A stretch of DNA of 64,000 nucleotides from contig JAHBVS010000001.1 of the NCBI GenBank assembly GCA_019637445.1, positions 1,709,586-1,773,585 on the forward strand. Direction: 5' to 3'. Positions 36,431 through 46,072 of the stretch are shown here, in pieces. The notes beneath the pieces were generated by a model that did not search any database, was not told where the DNA came from, and saw nothing but the letters and a program-made list of their open reading frames with translations. Position 1 is the first letter of the stretch. Every line of letters starts with the position of its first letter. The translations under genes were made by a program, and so were the position numbers. The DNA is from Gemmatimonadaceae bacterium. GTDB lineage: Bacteria > Gemmatimonadota > Gemmatimonadetes > Gemmatimonadales > Gemmatimonadaceae.

Positions 36431-36615
36431 GTACAACCGCGGCACCTGCCGCACCGATTTCTGGCGTAGGAGACTCGCGCTGAGTCCTGCGCCTCCTGGC
36501 CGCTCCCGCTACCGGTGTGAGAATCCCGGTCCCGTTGCAGCGGCCACTGGACGCATCCACCCCTCCGGGTGACGCTGCCTGCATTGCGCCGCCCGGCCAT
36601 CACGGAGGAGCGACA
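36431..36615 (+). other. Structured 5' leader of the DUF4332-like gene
   Basis: The leader contains several clear hairpins: GCGGCA/TGCCGC (6 bp, 2-nt loop), a longer stem from GGCGTAGGA pairing with a 3' TCCTGCGCC at about 36464-36492, and CACCC/GGGTG. It ends with the GGAGGAG ribosome-binding site. I see no intrinsic terminator in it. It may control translation; I cannot match it to a known riboswitch. Confidence 0.45.
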
Positions 36616-37194
36616 ATGGCTTACAAGCTTGAGCAGATTGAGGGCATCGGCCCCCACTTCGCCGGCATCCTGGCGAACGTGAACGTGAAGAACACTGACC
36701 AGTTGCTGCGGCACGCCAAGGATGAGGGCGGGCTGAAGAAGCTCGCTGAGCGCACGCAGATTTCCCTGGCGCATCTCGAGGCCTGGGCCCATCGCGCGGA
36801 CTTGATGCGCGTGAACGGCATCGGTCCGGAGTTCAGTGAGTTGCTCGACGCGTCGGGCGTGGAGTCCGTCGCCGAGCTGAGCATGAGGAATCCGCAGAAC
36901 CTGATGAACCTGCTCGCGCGGGTGAATGCGGAGAAGAGGCTCACCCGCACGGTGCCGGCATTGCGCACGCTGACCAAGTGGGTCACCCGCGCGCAGGACC
37001 TGGTGCTACGTGACAAGGGCATGGTGCGCACGCTTCCGTCATCGACGGCAGGAAAGACGGCGGTCTCCCCGATGGCGCAGCGCCAACCGACGGTGCCGCG
37101 GCAGCCGGTGGTCGGGTCAGGCGCCGGCGTGGGGCAGTCGTCGGGTGGCTATCAGGTGTCGGGCACGGGATCCGGCCCGTATCGGATGCCGTAA
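36616..37194 (+). CDS. DUF4332-like helix-hairpin-helix protein
   Basis: ATG at 36616 has GGAGGAG nicely spaced upstream. The 192-residue protein carries two helix-hairpin-helix-like repeats: 'YKLEQIEGIGPHFAGILANVNVKNTDQLLRHA' and 'DLMRVNGIGPEFSELLDASGVESVAELSMRNPQNLMNLL', the typical DUF4332 layout. The last ~55 residues are a low-complexity Ser/Thr/Gln/Gly tail. Such folds bind DNA non-specifically or act as structural modules. The strong promoter and long leader suggest high expression. Partner and function are unknown. Confidence 0.8.
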   Translation: MAYKLEQIEGIGPHFAGILANVNVKNTDQLLRHAKDEGGLKKLAERTQISLAHLEAWAHRADLMRVNGIGPEFSELLDASGVESVAELSMRNPQNLMNLLARVNAEKRLTRTVPALRTLTKWVTRAQDLVLRDKGMVRTLPSSTAGKTAVSPMAQRQPTVPRQPVVGSGAGVGQSSGGYQVSGTGSGPYRMP

Positions 37195-37252
37195 GACAGG
37201 GCAGCAGACGCAGGGCGCGGGACGGTGGGCAATCAGCCCTGCCGTCCCGTGT

Positions 37253-37258
37253 TAGTTT
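37253..37258 (+). promoter_or_regulatory. -10 box TAGTTT, predicted leaderless start
   Basis: TAGTTT lies 6 nt before GTG 37265 of the 50-residue zinc-ribbon gene. No ribosome-binding site is visible. Confidence 0.5.
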
Positions 37259-37264
37259 TTGCCC

Positions 37265-37417
37265 GTGGCCCAGCCCCAGATGACGCCTCCCACCGACGAG
37301 GTCCCGACCACGGACGAGACCTGCGACCACTGCGGCTCGCGCACGCTGGTCTGGCGGAAGTGCAAACTCATCTGCAGCGATTGCCGGCAGATCAACAAGT
37401 CCTGCGCGGACCTCTGA
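37265..37417 (+). CDS. Small zinc-ribbon protein (50 aa)
   Basis: GTG 37265 to TGA 37417 encodes 50 residues with two CxxC-type pairs: 'TCDHCGSRTLVWRKCKLICSDCRQ'. The spacing (C-x2-C ... C-x2-C, ~17 residues apart) fits a single zinc ribbon. The N-terminal 18 residues are acidic and Pro/Thr-rich, likely disordered. It ends 4 bp before the GT39 gene and is probably co-transcribed with it. It could bind RNA, DNA or a protein; nothing more can be said from sequence. Confidence 0.7.
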   Translation: MAQPQMTPPTDEVPTTDETCDHCGSRTLVWRKCKLICSDCRQINKSCADL

Positions 37418-37421
37418 CCTC

Positions 37422-39038
37422 GTGACCGGCACACCGACGCCCATTCCTGCGCGGCCGTCGGGCCCGCAGCTTACCCCGCGCTCCACGGCGGCGATCGTGG
37501 CCGGCCCGTCGGTGGCCTGGCGGCAGGCGCTCTGGCTGATTGCCGCGGCAACGCTCGCCCGATTGATGCTGGGCGCCATCGTCCCGCTCTTCCCCGACGA
37601 GGCCTACTACTGGGAATGGTCGCGACACCTGCAGCCTGGGTACTTCGACCATCCCGGCGTGTTGGCGTACGCGATTGCCCTGGGCACGGCCGTGTTCGGC
37701 GATACGAACATCGGTGTGCGCGTGCTGCCCATCCTGTTCGGTGCCGTGGCGAGCCTGGCGGTTGCCGCGACGGCACGGCGCCTGGCCGGCGACATCGCCG
37801 CGCGATTCGCCGCACTGGTGCTGGCAGTGATGCCGCTCTCCGCGGCGGGATTCGTGCTCGCGACGCCCGACGCGCCGCTGCTGGCCTTCGAGGCGCTCAC
37901 GCTTCTCGCGCTCACGCAGGCCCTCGCACCCGGTGCGAATGCCCGCGAGCAGCGACGCGCCTGGCTGGCCGCGGGTGTCGCCATCGGCCTGGCGATGGCC
38001 TCCAAGTACACGGCCGTGCTCATCCCGGCGACCGTCGCGTTCGGCATCGCGCTGCACCCGGAGCTGCGAAAACACTTCGGGAAGCCCGGACCCTACCTCG
38101 CGGTCGCCACCGCTTCGATGGTCCTGTTGCCCGTGCTCCTGTGGAATGCGCAGCACGACTGGATCTCGTTCCGCTTCCAGCTCGCGCACGGCCTGGGCAG
38201 TACCGCACGCGGGGCCTGGTGGCAACGTGAGCTCGACTTGCTTGGCGGACAGATTGGACTGGTGTCGCCGCTGCTCTTCGGGGCCTTCCTGCGCGCCAGT
38301 TGGCGCGCGGCGAACCCTCACGGCGAGCCGCGCCGCTTCGTGTTCGCCGTCGTGACGCTCAGCTGCCTCGGCTTCTTCATCTACAGCGCCACGCGACGTC
38401 CGGTGGAAGCGAACTGGCCGGCCATTGCCTGGGTCAGCGCGCTGCTGCTCGCCGCGGCCTCGCGTCCGATGCTGCGCACGCGATGGGAGCGCGCCGCCGT
38501 GTGGGTGGCAGGCGTGCTCACCCTGCTGGCGCTCTCGCACGTTGTGGCTGGTTGGTGGCCACTGCCGCCGACACGGGATCCGGTGGCTCGCGCGCACGGC
38601 TGGCGGCGCGCGTCGACGGAAGTCGCCGCCGTGATGGCCGCGGAGTCCGCGACCGCCGGCGCGCCCGTGCTCGTCGCGGCGAATCGATATCAGGACGCGG
38701 CGCTCCTCGCCTTCCACTTGCCAAGCAAGCCGCGCACGTTCAGCCTGAACCTTGCCGCGTCTCGCGGGAACCAGTACGACCTCTGGCCCGCACTCACGGC
38801 TGCGGCGTCGCCGGGAGCGACGCTGCTGTACGTGCTCGATGTGCGCGCCGAGCGCGTCGACCGGCTGCCCGACGCGATCGTCGCGCTGCAGGATCATTTC
38901 GCATCCGTGGAGCGCGGCCCGCGCATCGCACTCCAGCGTGGCAACGCCGAGGAACACGGCGCGCGCCGCGTGTGGATCTTCCGAGGCTGGCGTGGGAGCT
39001 GGCCGCTGAACCCGACTTCCGACCAGACATTGCCATGA
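37422..39038 (+). CDS. GT39/ArnT-like membrane glycosyltransferase
   Basis: GTG at 37422 gives 538 residues with about ten or more membrane helices. The first loop carries the catalytic acidic motif 'PLFPDEAYYWEWSRHLQPGYFDHPGVLAYAIALG', as in PMT/ArnT-type GT-C enzymes, followed by 'GVRVLPILFGAVASLAVAATARRLAG'. Such enzymes transfer a sugar from a lipid carrier to a protein or lipid A in the periplasm. The C-terminal ~170 residues are a soluble domain. Its stop overlaps the dipeptidase ATG (ATGA). Confidence 0.85.
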   Translation: MTGTPTPIPARPSGPQLTPRSTAAIVAGPSVAWRQALWLIAAATLARLMLGAIVPLFPDEAYYWEWSRHLQPGYFDHPGVLAYAIALGTAVFGDTNIGVRVLPILFGAVASLAVAATARRLAGDIAARFAALVLAVMPLSAAGFVLATPDAPLLAFEALTLLALTQALAPGANAREQRRAWLAAGVAIGLAMASKYTAVLIPATVAFGIALHPELRKHFGKPGPYLAVATASMVLLPVLLWNAQHDWISFRFQLAHGLGSTARGAWWQRELDLLGGQIGLVSPLLFGAFLRASWRAANPHGEPRRFVFAVVTLSCLGFFIYSATRRPVEANWPAIAWVSALLLAAASRPMLRTRWERAAVWVAGVLTLLALSHVVAGWWPLPPTRDPVARAHGWRRASTEVAAVMAAESATAGAPVLVAANRYQDAALLAFHLPSKPRTFSLNLAASRGNQYDLWPALTAAASPGATLLYVLDVRAERVDRLPDAIVALQDHFASVERGPRIALQRGNAEEHGARRVWIFRGWRGSWPLNPTSDQTLP

Positions 39039-40423
39039 GTGCTTCCTCTCGCACGGCCCTCGATCCCGCGCTCGCCGCGTGGTTCGATGCCAACGACCAG
39101 CGCCTGCACGACGACCTCTTCGCCTTTCTCCGGATTCCCAGCGTCAGCGCACGCAGCGAGCACAAAGGTGATATGCGCGCCGCCGCCAAGTGGCTGCACG
39201 ATCACTGCGCACGCATCGGGATGGCGGTGGAGACGCTGGACACGCCGGGCCATCCGATCGTGCTCGCCGAATGGCGCAAGGCGCCGAAGGGTGCGCCCAC
39301 GATACTGATCTACGGCCACTACGACGTGCAGCCGCCCGAGCCGCTGGACCTCTGGACCTCACCGGCCTTCGAGCCCACGCTGCGAGACGGCAAGATCTTC
39401 GCCCGCGGCAGCGTGGACGACAAAGGCCAGCTCTGGTTGCACATCGCTGCGTTGGAGGCCCACTTGGCGGCGCGCGGTTCGCTGCCCGTGAACGTCATCG
39501 TACTGGCGGAAGGCGAGGAGGAAGTCGGCAGCGATCATCTCGCGCCCTTCGTCGCCGAGCACGCGAAGCGCCTTGCCTGCGATGCGGTCGTCATCTCCGA
39601 CTCGACGATGTTCGCGCCAGGCGTACCAAGCATCCTGAGCTCGCTGCGCGGGCTCGCGTATCTGCAGGTCGACGTGACGGGACCAAACTCCGACCTCCAC
39701 AGCGGGATGTACGGCGGCGCGGTGGTGAACCCGGCGACTGCATTGGCGCGGATTGTCGCCAGCTTCCACGACGCCGACGGCCGGGTGGCCATCCCCGGCT
39801 TCTACGACAACGTACGGCCCTTCCCCGACCACGTGCGCGAGGGCATGCGCGCGCTGCCGTTCGATGAAGCCGAATTCAAGTCGCACCTCGCCGTGAAGGA
39901 TCTGGGCGGCGAGCCTGGCTACACGACGCTGGAGAAGCTCTGGACGCGGCCGACCTGCGAGGTGAACGGGCTCCTGAGCGGCTACACGGGCGAGGGCGCC
40001 AAGACCGTGCTGCCGGGCCACGCCATGCTCAAGGTGAGCTGCCGACTCGTGCCCGACCAAGACCCTGCGGAGATCGGCAAGCTCGTCGAGGCCCACGTGC
40101 GCAACGTGGCGCCGAAGGGCGTGACCGTGAAGGTGACGCACTTGCACGGCGGCTACGCCTGGCGCGCGGATCTCTCAGGGCCGATCTACGACGCCGCGGC
40201 GCGGGCGCTGGCCGGCGTCTTTGGCCGCGAGCCGGTGATCACGGGCGAGGGCGGCTCGATCCCGGTGGTGAACGACTTCGCGACGATCCTCAAGGCGCCG
40301 GTGTTGCTCGTGGGCTTCGGGCTCCCGGGCGAGAACGCGCACGCGCCGGATGAGTGGATATCCCAGGAGAACTTCAGGCTTGGGATGCGAGCGATGGCGC
40401 TTTTGTGGGATGAGATGCGGTAA
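39035..40423 (+). CDS. M20-family dipeptidase
   Basis: The 462-residue zinc peptidase starts at ATG 39035, overlapping the previous stop. Metal-binding and catalytic motifs are visible in order: 'LIYGHYDVQPPEPLDLWTSPAF' (first His/Asp), 'FARGSVDDKGQ' (bridging Asp), 'LAEGEEEVGSDHL' (general-base Glu), and the lid-domain 'PNSDLHSGMYGGAVVNP'. It belongs to the CNDP/dipeptidase branch of M20. It probably hydrolyses dipeptides in the cytoplasm. Repeat B1 begins immediately after its stop. Confidence 0.92.
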   Translation: MSASSRTALDPALAAWFDANDQRLHDDLFAFLRIPSVSARSEHKGDMRAAAKWLHDHCARIGMAVETLDTPGHPIVLAEWRKAPKGAPTILIYGHYDVQPPEPLDLWTSPAFEPTLRDGKIFARGSVDDKGQLWLHIAALEAHLAARGSLPVNVIVLAEGEEEVGSDHLAPFVAEHAKRLACDAVVISDSTMFAPGVPSILSSLRGLAYLQVDVTGPNSDLHSGMYGGAVVNPATALARIVASFHDADGRVAIPGFYDNVRPFPDHVREGMRALPFDEAEFKSHLAVKDLGGEPGYTTLEKLWTRPTCEVNGLLSGYTGEGAKTVLPGHAMLKVSCRLVPDQDPAEIGKLVEAHVRNVAPKGVTVKVTHLHGGYAWRADLSGPIYDAAARALAGVFGREPVITGEGGSIPVVNDFATILKAPVLLVGFGLPGENAHAPDEWISQENFRLGMRAMALLWDEMR

Positions 40424-40528
40424 CCGAACTGCAGTTATGAGTTGTAAGTCATGAGTCGTGAGAGAACAGCACCTGCGCTCGCCGTTTCACTCACGACTTA
40501 TAACTCACGACTCACCACTGCCGTTCGG
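40424..40528. repeat. Palindromic heptamer element B1 (GAGTYGT type)
   Basis: Arms 40424-40462 and 40490-40528 (39 nt each, about eight mismatches) are inverted copies built of 7-mers of the form GAGTTGT/GAGTCGT. The outer ends are CCGAACTGCAGT and ACTGCCGTTCGG, the same AACTGC-like edge as the octamer elements. It fills the gap between the convergent dipeptidase and rho genes. Confidence 0.85.
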
Positions 40529-40536
40529 CCGTTGGT

Positions 40537-42231
<1,695 letters not shown>

Positions 42232-42479
42232 GCGAGAGGGTGTGGGACCACTACGGGTCGTGTCGGGAGAAAAATCCCGCGGAGCAACGATGGAGCGTTG
42301 TAAAAGCGGAGCGTCCTGAGACGGAATCCAGCCGAGACCCGGCCATCAGTGCCGGGAGTGCGCCGCGCGAATGGGCACGGCGGGGGAGCGTCTGGGAGCG
42401 CAACCGTCCGGGTGGGCAACGGGCCTCACCGTGACGGGCGGTTGTATCAGTATGCCGGTTCCCGGGCGTGGGCGCAAGT
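42232..42479 (-). other. Intergenic upstream region of rho
   Basis: The 248-bp gap carries the rho 5' region. On the minus strand TTGCGC and CATACT at 17-bp spacing near 42477-42449 are a weak promoter candidate, giving a leader of about 210 nt. No strong hairpin or known riboswitch is evident. Rho genes are often autoregulated through long leaders. Confidence 0.35.
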
Positions 42480-42695
42480 CTAGGCGTCGTCGGGCACGTG
42501 CTCGCGGATGAGGCCGACCAGGCGGCGCACCTGGGCAATGGCGCGCTCGATACCTTCGCGCTGGGCCGGCGTCAGGTCCTCCATCTCCAGCAGCTGCAAC
42601 TCCGCGAGGATGGCCCCCAGCGGGTTGTTGAGCGTGTGCTTGAGGCTCTTGGCCGGTTGCTCTGACACGTCGGGTGGTCTCGGTGCCATCGCCAA
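42480..42695 (-). CDS. Stand-alone histidine phosphoacceptor (HisKA) domain protein, 71 aa
   Basis: The protein is little more than a HisKA-type hairpin: 'KSLKHTLNNPLGAILAELQLLEMEDLTPAQREGIERAIAQVRRLVGLIRE', with candidate phosphoacceptor H20 and the NN that follows it. There is no ATPase domain, sensor or membrane helix. It may act as a histidine phosphotransfer or dimerisation partner. It is divergent from a TPR gene with 23 bp between starts, and a single-domain receiver and a receiver-like regulator lie about 650-1,000 bp further on. Confidence 0.75.
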   Translation of the reverse strand: MAMAPRPPDVSEQPAKSLKHTLNNPLGAILAELQLLEMEDLTPAQREGIERAIAQVRRLVGLIREHVPDDA

Positions 42696-42706
42696 GTGGG
42701 GGCCGA

Positions 42707-42712
42707 TAGCTT
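42707..42712 (+). promoter_or_regulatory. -10 box TAGCTT, predicted leaderless start
   Basis: TAGCTT lies 6 nt before ATG 42719, in the 23-bp gap between divergent starts. Confidence 0.5.
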
Positions 42713-42718
42713 TCGCGG

Positions 42719-43315
42719 ATGGTCAAGTCCGTGCACGAGGCACGCGCCGCGGTGGCGGCTGCCGTGAAAGCATATCGGCACGACGCCGACATCGCCACGC
42801 TGTTGGCGAAACTCGACGCCGTCTGCCACGCCACGCCCGACACGCGCGAGCTCTTGGCGGCCGTCGAGCCGTATCGTGAACTGCACGAGGTCGCCGGCCC
42901 GGTCTATGAGCGCGTGGTGGAGCGCGAGCCGGAGAACGCGGACGCACTGGTGGCCCTGGCCAACGCATACTGGCTCACCGGTCGTGGGCCGGACGTCGTG
43001 GGCGAGATTGCGGGCCGCGCGCTCGCGGCGGATCCGTCGAATCGCGCCGCCTGGCACCTCTGGGCGCTGACCGAGTCCTCGCCGCGCGGGCGGATGTCGC
43101 GCTGGCAGCAGGTCACGCAGCGCTTCCCGGAGGACAAGCTCGCGCACGCCGCGTTGGCCGACAACGCGGCAAGTGTCGCCAGCGCCGAGAACGATCCGGT
43201 CGCGCTCAAGCTGGCGATCGGTACCTATGAGCTCTTGATGGCGACCGCGACCGAGGCGCGAGAGCGCGAGGCGCTGGCCGCGGCGCTCACCACGCTGCGG
43301 AACTGGAAGGCCTAG
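42719..43315 (+). CDS. TPR-like helical repeat protein
   Basis: The 198-residue all-helical protein contains tetratricopeptide-like pairs: 'YERVVEREPENADALVALANAYWLTGRGPDVVGEIAGRALAADPSNRAAWHLWALTES' is a clear TPR unit. The N-terminal ~50 residues are also helical ('ARAAVAAAVKAYRHDADIATLLAKLDAV'). No signal peptide. It probably mediates protein-protein contacts. It lies between the HisKA-only gene and the receiver gene, so a link to that phosphorelay is possible but not shown. Confidence 0.7.
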   Translation: MVKSVHEARAAVAAAVKAYRHDADIATLLAKLDAVCHATPDTRELLAAVEPYRELHEVAGPVYERVVEREPENADALVALANAYWLTGRGPDVVGEIAGRALAADPSNRAAWHLWALTESSPRGRMSRWQQVTQRFPEDKLAHAALADNAASVASAENDPVALKLAIGTYELLMATATEAREREALAAALTTLRNWKA

Positions 43316-43333
43316 CGCTGCCTCGACTGCGCG

Positions 43334-43741
43334 TCAGCCGACGCGCGGGACACGCTGGCTTGGCAGCGGCGCGAGCTTCTGGACCTGGATGCGCAGCAGG
43401 TCGAAGGAGAATGGCTTGAGCATCACCTCGCAGCCCGTCGCGCGTGCGACGCCTTCGGAGTCCTTGGTGCCGTCGCCGGTGACGAAGAGCGCGCGTCCGA
43501 GCAGCCAGGGCTGGCGCGCCGTCGCGAGATAGTAGAAGGCGTCGCCGCGCATCCCGGGGATGCGCACGTCGAGCACCATCGCGTCCACGCGCTCATCAAG
43601 CTGCAGCACCGCCTCGTCCGAGGACCCGGCGGTCAGGACCTCGTATCCCAACGGCTTGAGAAAGCGAACGACGAGCCGCGCAATGACGGGATCGTCGTCC
43701 ACCACCAGAATCCGCGGGGCTGAGGCCTCAGGGGGCTTCAT
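43334..43741 (-). CDS. Single-domain response regulator receiver
   Basis: The 135-residue receiver has 'RILVVDDDPVIARLVVRFLKPLGYEVLTAGSSDEAVLQLDERVDAMVLDVRIPGMRGDAFYYLA', with acidic pocket DDD and phosphoacceptor Asp in 'MVLDVRIPGM', and Thr/Lys positions near 'LFVTGDG' and 'VMLKPFSF'. No output domain is present (CheY-like). It overlaps the 3' end of the AraC-type regulator by 14 bp, so the two are one transcription unit. Confidence 0.88.
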   Translation of the reverse strand: MKPPEASAPRILVVDDDPVIARLVVRFLKPLGYEVLTAGSSDEAVLQLDERVDAMVLDVRIPGMRGDAFYYLATARQPWLLGRALFVTGDGTKDSEGVARATGCEVMLKPFSFDLLRIQVQKLAPLPSQRVPRVG

Positions 43742-44537
43742 CGGCTGGCGGGGATCCCGGCGCCGGCATCAGCCGCTCGGCGAGCATCTGCACGAAGTCG
43801 TCCGGCGCGATCCGGTCGCGGGCGCGGGCGGTGGTCATCCCGCAGGCCCAGCGCATCGTCTTCGTGAGATGGTGTGGGCTCGAGAAGCGCAGGTGCTCGG
43901 CCACGTCCTCGATCGCATAGTCCGACTCGCGCAGAAAGGCGTAGGCGCGCAGCACGCGGGCACCGGCAATGATCTCGCGCGGCGAGGAGAGGTCGGCGCG
44001 CTCGCACTCGCGGTAGATCGTGCGGCGTGAGACGTTCGCGGCCGCGGCCAGGTCGGGGACACCCTTGAACGCCGCGGGCGTGTGAATCACGCGCTCGATG
44101 GCGTTGGAGACTGCCGCCGGGAGCGCGCGCAGCCGCGGCTGCAGCATCTCGCTCAGGCGCGCCGCGAGCGCCACGCCCGGCTGGCGCTCGAGCACGCGAC
44201 GCAGCTGCCGCGGATCGTCATCAACGCCATAGATGATGAGCTGCTCCATTCCATCGCGCCCCAGCTCGATAAGCGGGCGGAGGGTGCTGGAGCCCAGTGC
44301 GGAGTAGACCACGAACGGGACCGAGCGAAACGCGCTCCGCAGCGTGCGGATTGGCTCGGTGCGCACCTCGCCAGCTGAGCCAAAGCTCGGATCCACGACG
44401 AGCACGTCCACGGGCTGTCGACGCACGATGCTGTCGGCATGATCCCAGTCGAGCGCGACGTGCAGGCGATGGGTCTCGCCAACGGCCCCACGAAGCTTCG
44501 CGAGCTTCTGGGCTTCGACACAGGCTGCAACAATCAC
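43728..44537 (-). CDS. AraC-type regulator with degenerate receiver-like domain
   Basis: ATG at 44537 has GGAGGTG upstream. The first ~125 residues resemble a response-regulator fold ('HVALDWDHADSIVRRQPVDVLVVDPSFG...VPFVVYSALGS') but lack the acidic cluster at the start. The C-terminal ~110 residues hold an AraC/XylS double helix-turn-helix ('LAAAANVSRRTIYRECERADLSSPREIIAGARVLRAYAFLRESDYAIEDVAEHLRFSSPHHLTKTMRWACGMT'). It may sense something other than phosphorylation. It is divergent from the tiny lipoprotein gene across an AT-rich 130-bp gap. Confidence 0.82.
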   Translation of the reverse strand: MIVAACVEAQKLAKLRGAVGETHRLHVALDWDHADSIVRRQPVDVLVVDPSFGSAGEVRTEPIRTLRSAFRSVPFVVYSALGSSTLRPLIELGRDGMEQLIIYGVDDDPRQLRRVLERQPGVALAARLSEMLQPRLRALPAAVSNAIERVIHTPAAFKGVPDLAAAANVSRRTIYRECERADLSSPREIIAGARVLRAYAFLRESDYAIEDVAEHLRFSSPHHLTKTMRWACGMTTARARDRIAPDDFVQMLAERLMPAPGSPPADEAP

Positions 44538-44669
44538 CGAGACACCTCCAGTGGCAGTCTTCCAAAAACTGGCACAAAAAACATATATGACGACACAAAT
44601 CAGCAGTTAAAGGAATCAAAATACTATCTAGCTTCGATACAGGAGTACCCACCCACTATCGGAGCCACA
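44538..44669. promoter_or_regulatory. AT-rich divergent control region
   Basis: This 132-bp gap is unusually AT-rich for the window, especially 44565-44640 with runs of A and TATATG, TACTAT. It probably contains promoters for the AraC-type regulator and the small lipoprotein. CAGTGGCAG and ACTGGCAC form a loose repeated motif 15-20 bp apart. I cannot fix a promoter with confidence. Confidence 0.45.
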
Positions 44670-44792
44670 ATGCGCAACACCCGCCTTCTCCTCACCGTCC
44701 TTTTCGCCGCGTTCGCCATCTCCAGCACCGCCTGCACCACCCCGCTCGGGCCAAAGCCGTCATCCGACGACGTCCACTCCACGGGATACTGA
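44670..44792 (+). CDS. Tiny predicted lipoprotein (40 aa)
   Basis: ATG 44670 has GGAG 5 nt upstream (44661-44664). The product is 40 residues: a basic start 'MRNTR', a hydrophobic stretch 'LLLTVLFAAFAISS', a lipobox-like 'STAC' and a short 17-residue tail rich in Pro and Ser. It would be a membrane-anchored mini-lipoprotein if processed. It sits next to an AraC-type regulator and ends 20 bp before a convergent TPR gene. Real-gene status rests on the good start site and signal sequence. Confidence 0.5.
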   Translation: MRNTRLLLTVLFAAFAISSTACTTPLGPKPSSDDVHSTGY

Positions 44793-44812
44793 GTCCGGCG
44801 ATCGCAGCTGGT

Positions 44813-46072
44813 CTACACAGCGACGCCGACCGACGCCAGGAGATTCTCAATCTCCGAAGCGATGTCTGGTGGAGCCTCGGATCGGGCCGGTCGACTTGCC
44901 TCAAGCGCCCGACGTGTGGCGCTGAGATCCGCCAGCATTCCCTCGAGCTCAAACTCGGTCTGATGTGCGCCGATGCGCGCGGCCAGCTCGAGGGCTGAGC
45001 GCAGCGGGGCTTCGGCTTCATCCAGGTGGCCGAACGCCACGAGGCCTTTGCCCACGTCCCGCATGAAGGTCAGGCGCGTCTTGGTGGGCAGCTTCGCCTT
45101 CTCGAGTGCGCGCCGATGCTGCACGAATCTGGGTTCGCTGCCCTCTCGAATCGCAAGGTCCATCAAGTTCTGCTCGGCGATCCACTTCGTTTCCTGCTGG
45201 TTGGCGGTGGCGACGAGCAGCGTGAGCGCCGCGCGGGCCGTGTCGAAGGCGCCCGTCAGTCCAAGAAAGTTGCCGAGGTCTCCGAGCACGCGTTCGCGCG
45301 CGTAGTCGGTGGTGGACTGCTGAAAGGCCTCGAACGCGAGCCGCACGGCCTGTTTGAGGTCCCCGCGGTTTCGGGCGATTCCTGCCCGGTCGTGCTTCGT
45401 GGCCACGACAACCTTCGCGGCCGGCGCACCGAGCGCGACGGCTTCGCTCGCGATCTTCAGCATCGAGGCGTCGGCCCCGGGGAGGTCGCCACGACCCCAC
45501 TGGACCTTGGCTTCGCCGATGCGTGATTCGAGCACGCGCACGCGGTCTCGCATGCGGCCGGCGTGCATGCCCGCGGTCGAGTATGCGCGTGATGCCTGCT
45601 CGAACTCACCCATATTGCGGAGACAGAACCCCTGGCGCATGAACGCGTCGAAGGCCAGGTCGAAGTGCGCGCGCACGTCGACGAACCGACAGACGCTGGT
45701 ATAGACGTCCGCCGCCTCGGCAAATCGCCCGCGTTGCTCAAGCAGCGCCCCGAGCGCATACACACGCGGCAGCACCGGCTGAGCGTCCGGCTCGTGCAGC
45801 ATCGTGATCGCCTCGGCAACACGCCCAAGCGCTAGGCGCGACTCCTCGTCCCCCGGAATGCGATCGATCGCCCGGGTGGCGGCGGCATGGGAAGGGAACT
45901 CCGGAGCGGCCACGAGACCTCCGCTCTGCATCCACTCGTCAAACAGCCGGAGCACGAGGAACGTAGCCTCGGCGGAAGCGCGCTCCGAGTCAGTCCGAGC
46001 GCTGTCCAAGGCTTCCAGAAAGGCGATGTGTCGCAGGGCAGGTTTTGGGCCGCGAGGGCGTCTGATGGGCAT
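44813..46072 (-). CDS. TPR-rich helical protein
   Basis: ATG 46072 (MPIRRPRGPKPALRHIAF) was preferred to the longer frame at 46126. The 419-residue protein is almost entirely helical with several TPR-like repeats ('LPRVYALGALLEQRGRFAEAADVYTSVCRFV', 'DAFMRQGFCLRNMGEFEQASRAYSTAGMHAG', 'VLGDLGNFLGLTGAFDTARAALTLLVA', 'DVGKGLVAFGHLDEAEAPLRSALELAARIG'). It resembles the C-terminal sensor half of some transcriptional regulators or diguanylate-cyclase-linked proteins, but no output domain is present. Function unknown. Confidence 0.75.
   Translation of the reverse strand: MPIRRPRGPKPALRHIAFLEALDSARTDSERASAEATFLVLRLFDEWMQSGGLVAAPEFPSHAAATRAIDRIPGDEESRLALGRVAEAITMLHEPDAQPVLPRVYALGALLEQRGRFAEAADVYTSVCRFVDVRAHFDLAFDAFMRQGFCLRNMGEFEQASRAYSTAGMHAGRMRDRVRVLESRIGEAKVQWGRGDLPGADASMLKIASEAVALGAPAAKVVVATKHDRAGIARNRGDLKQAVRLAFEAFQQSTTDYARERVLGDLGNFLGLTGAFDTARAALTLLVATANQQETKWIAEQNLMDLAIREGSEPRFVQHRRALEKAKLPTKTRLTFMRDVGKGLVAFGHLDEAEAPLRSALELAARIGAHQTEFELEGMLADLSATRRALEASRPARSEAPPDIASEIENLLASVGVAV

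Noticed and set aside
36490-36570. Cobalamin-riboswitch-like phrases (GGTGTGA, AATCC, CCACTGG) in the leader of the DUF4332-like gene
   Set aside because: The defining B12 box is absent from the 3' side and the order of elements does not fit; the short matches are likely chance in GC-rich sequence.
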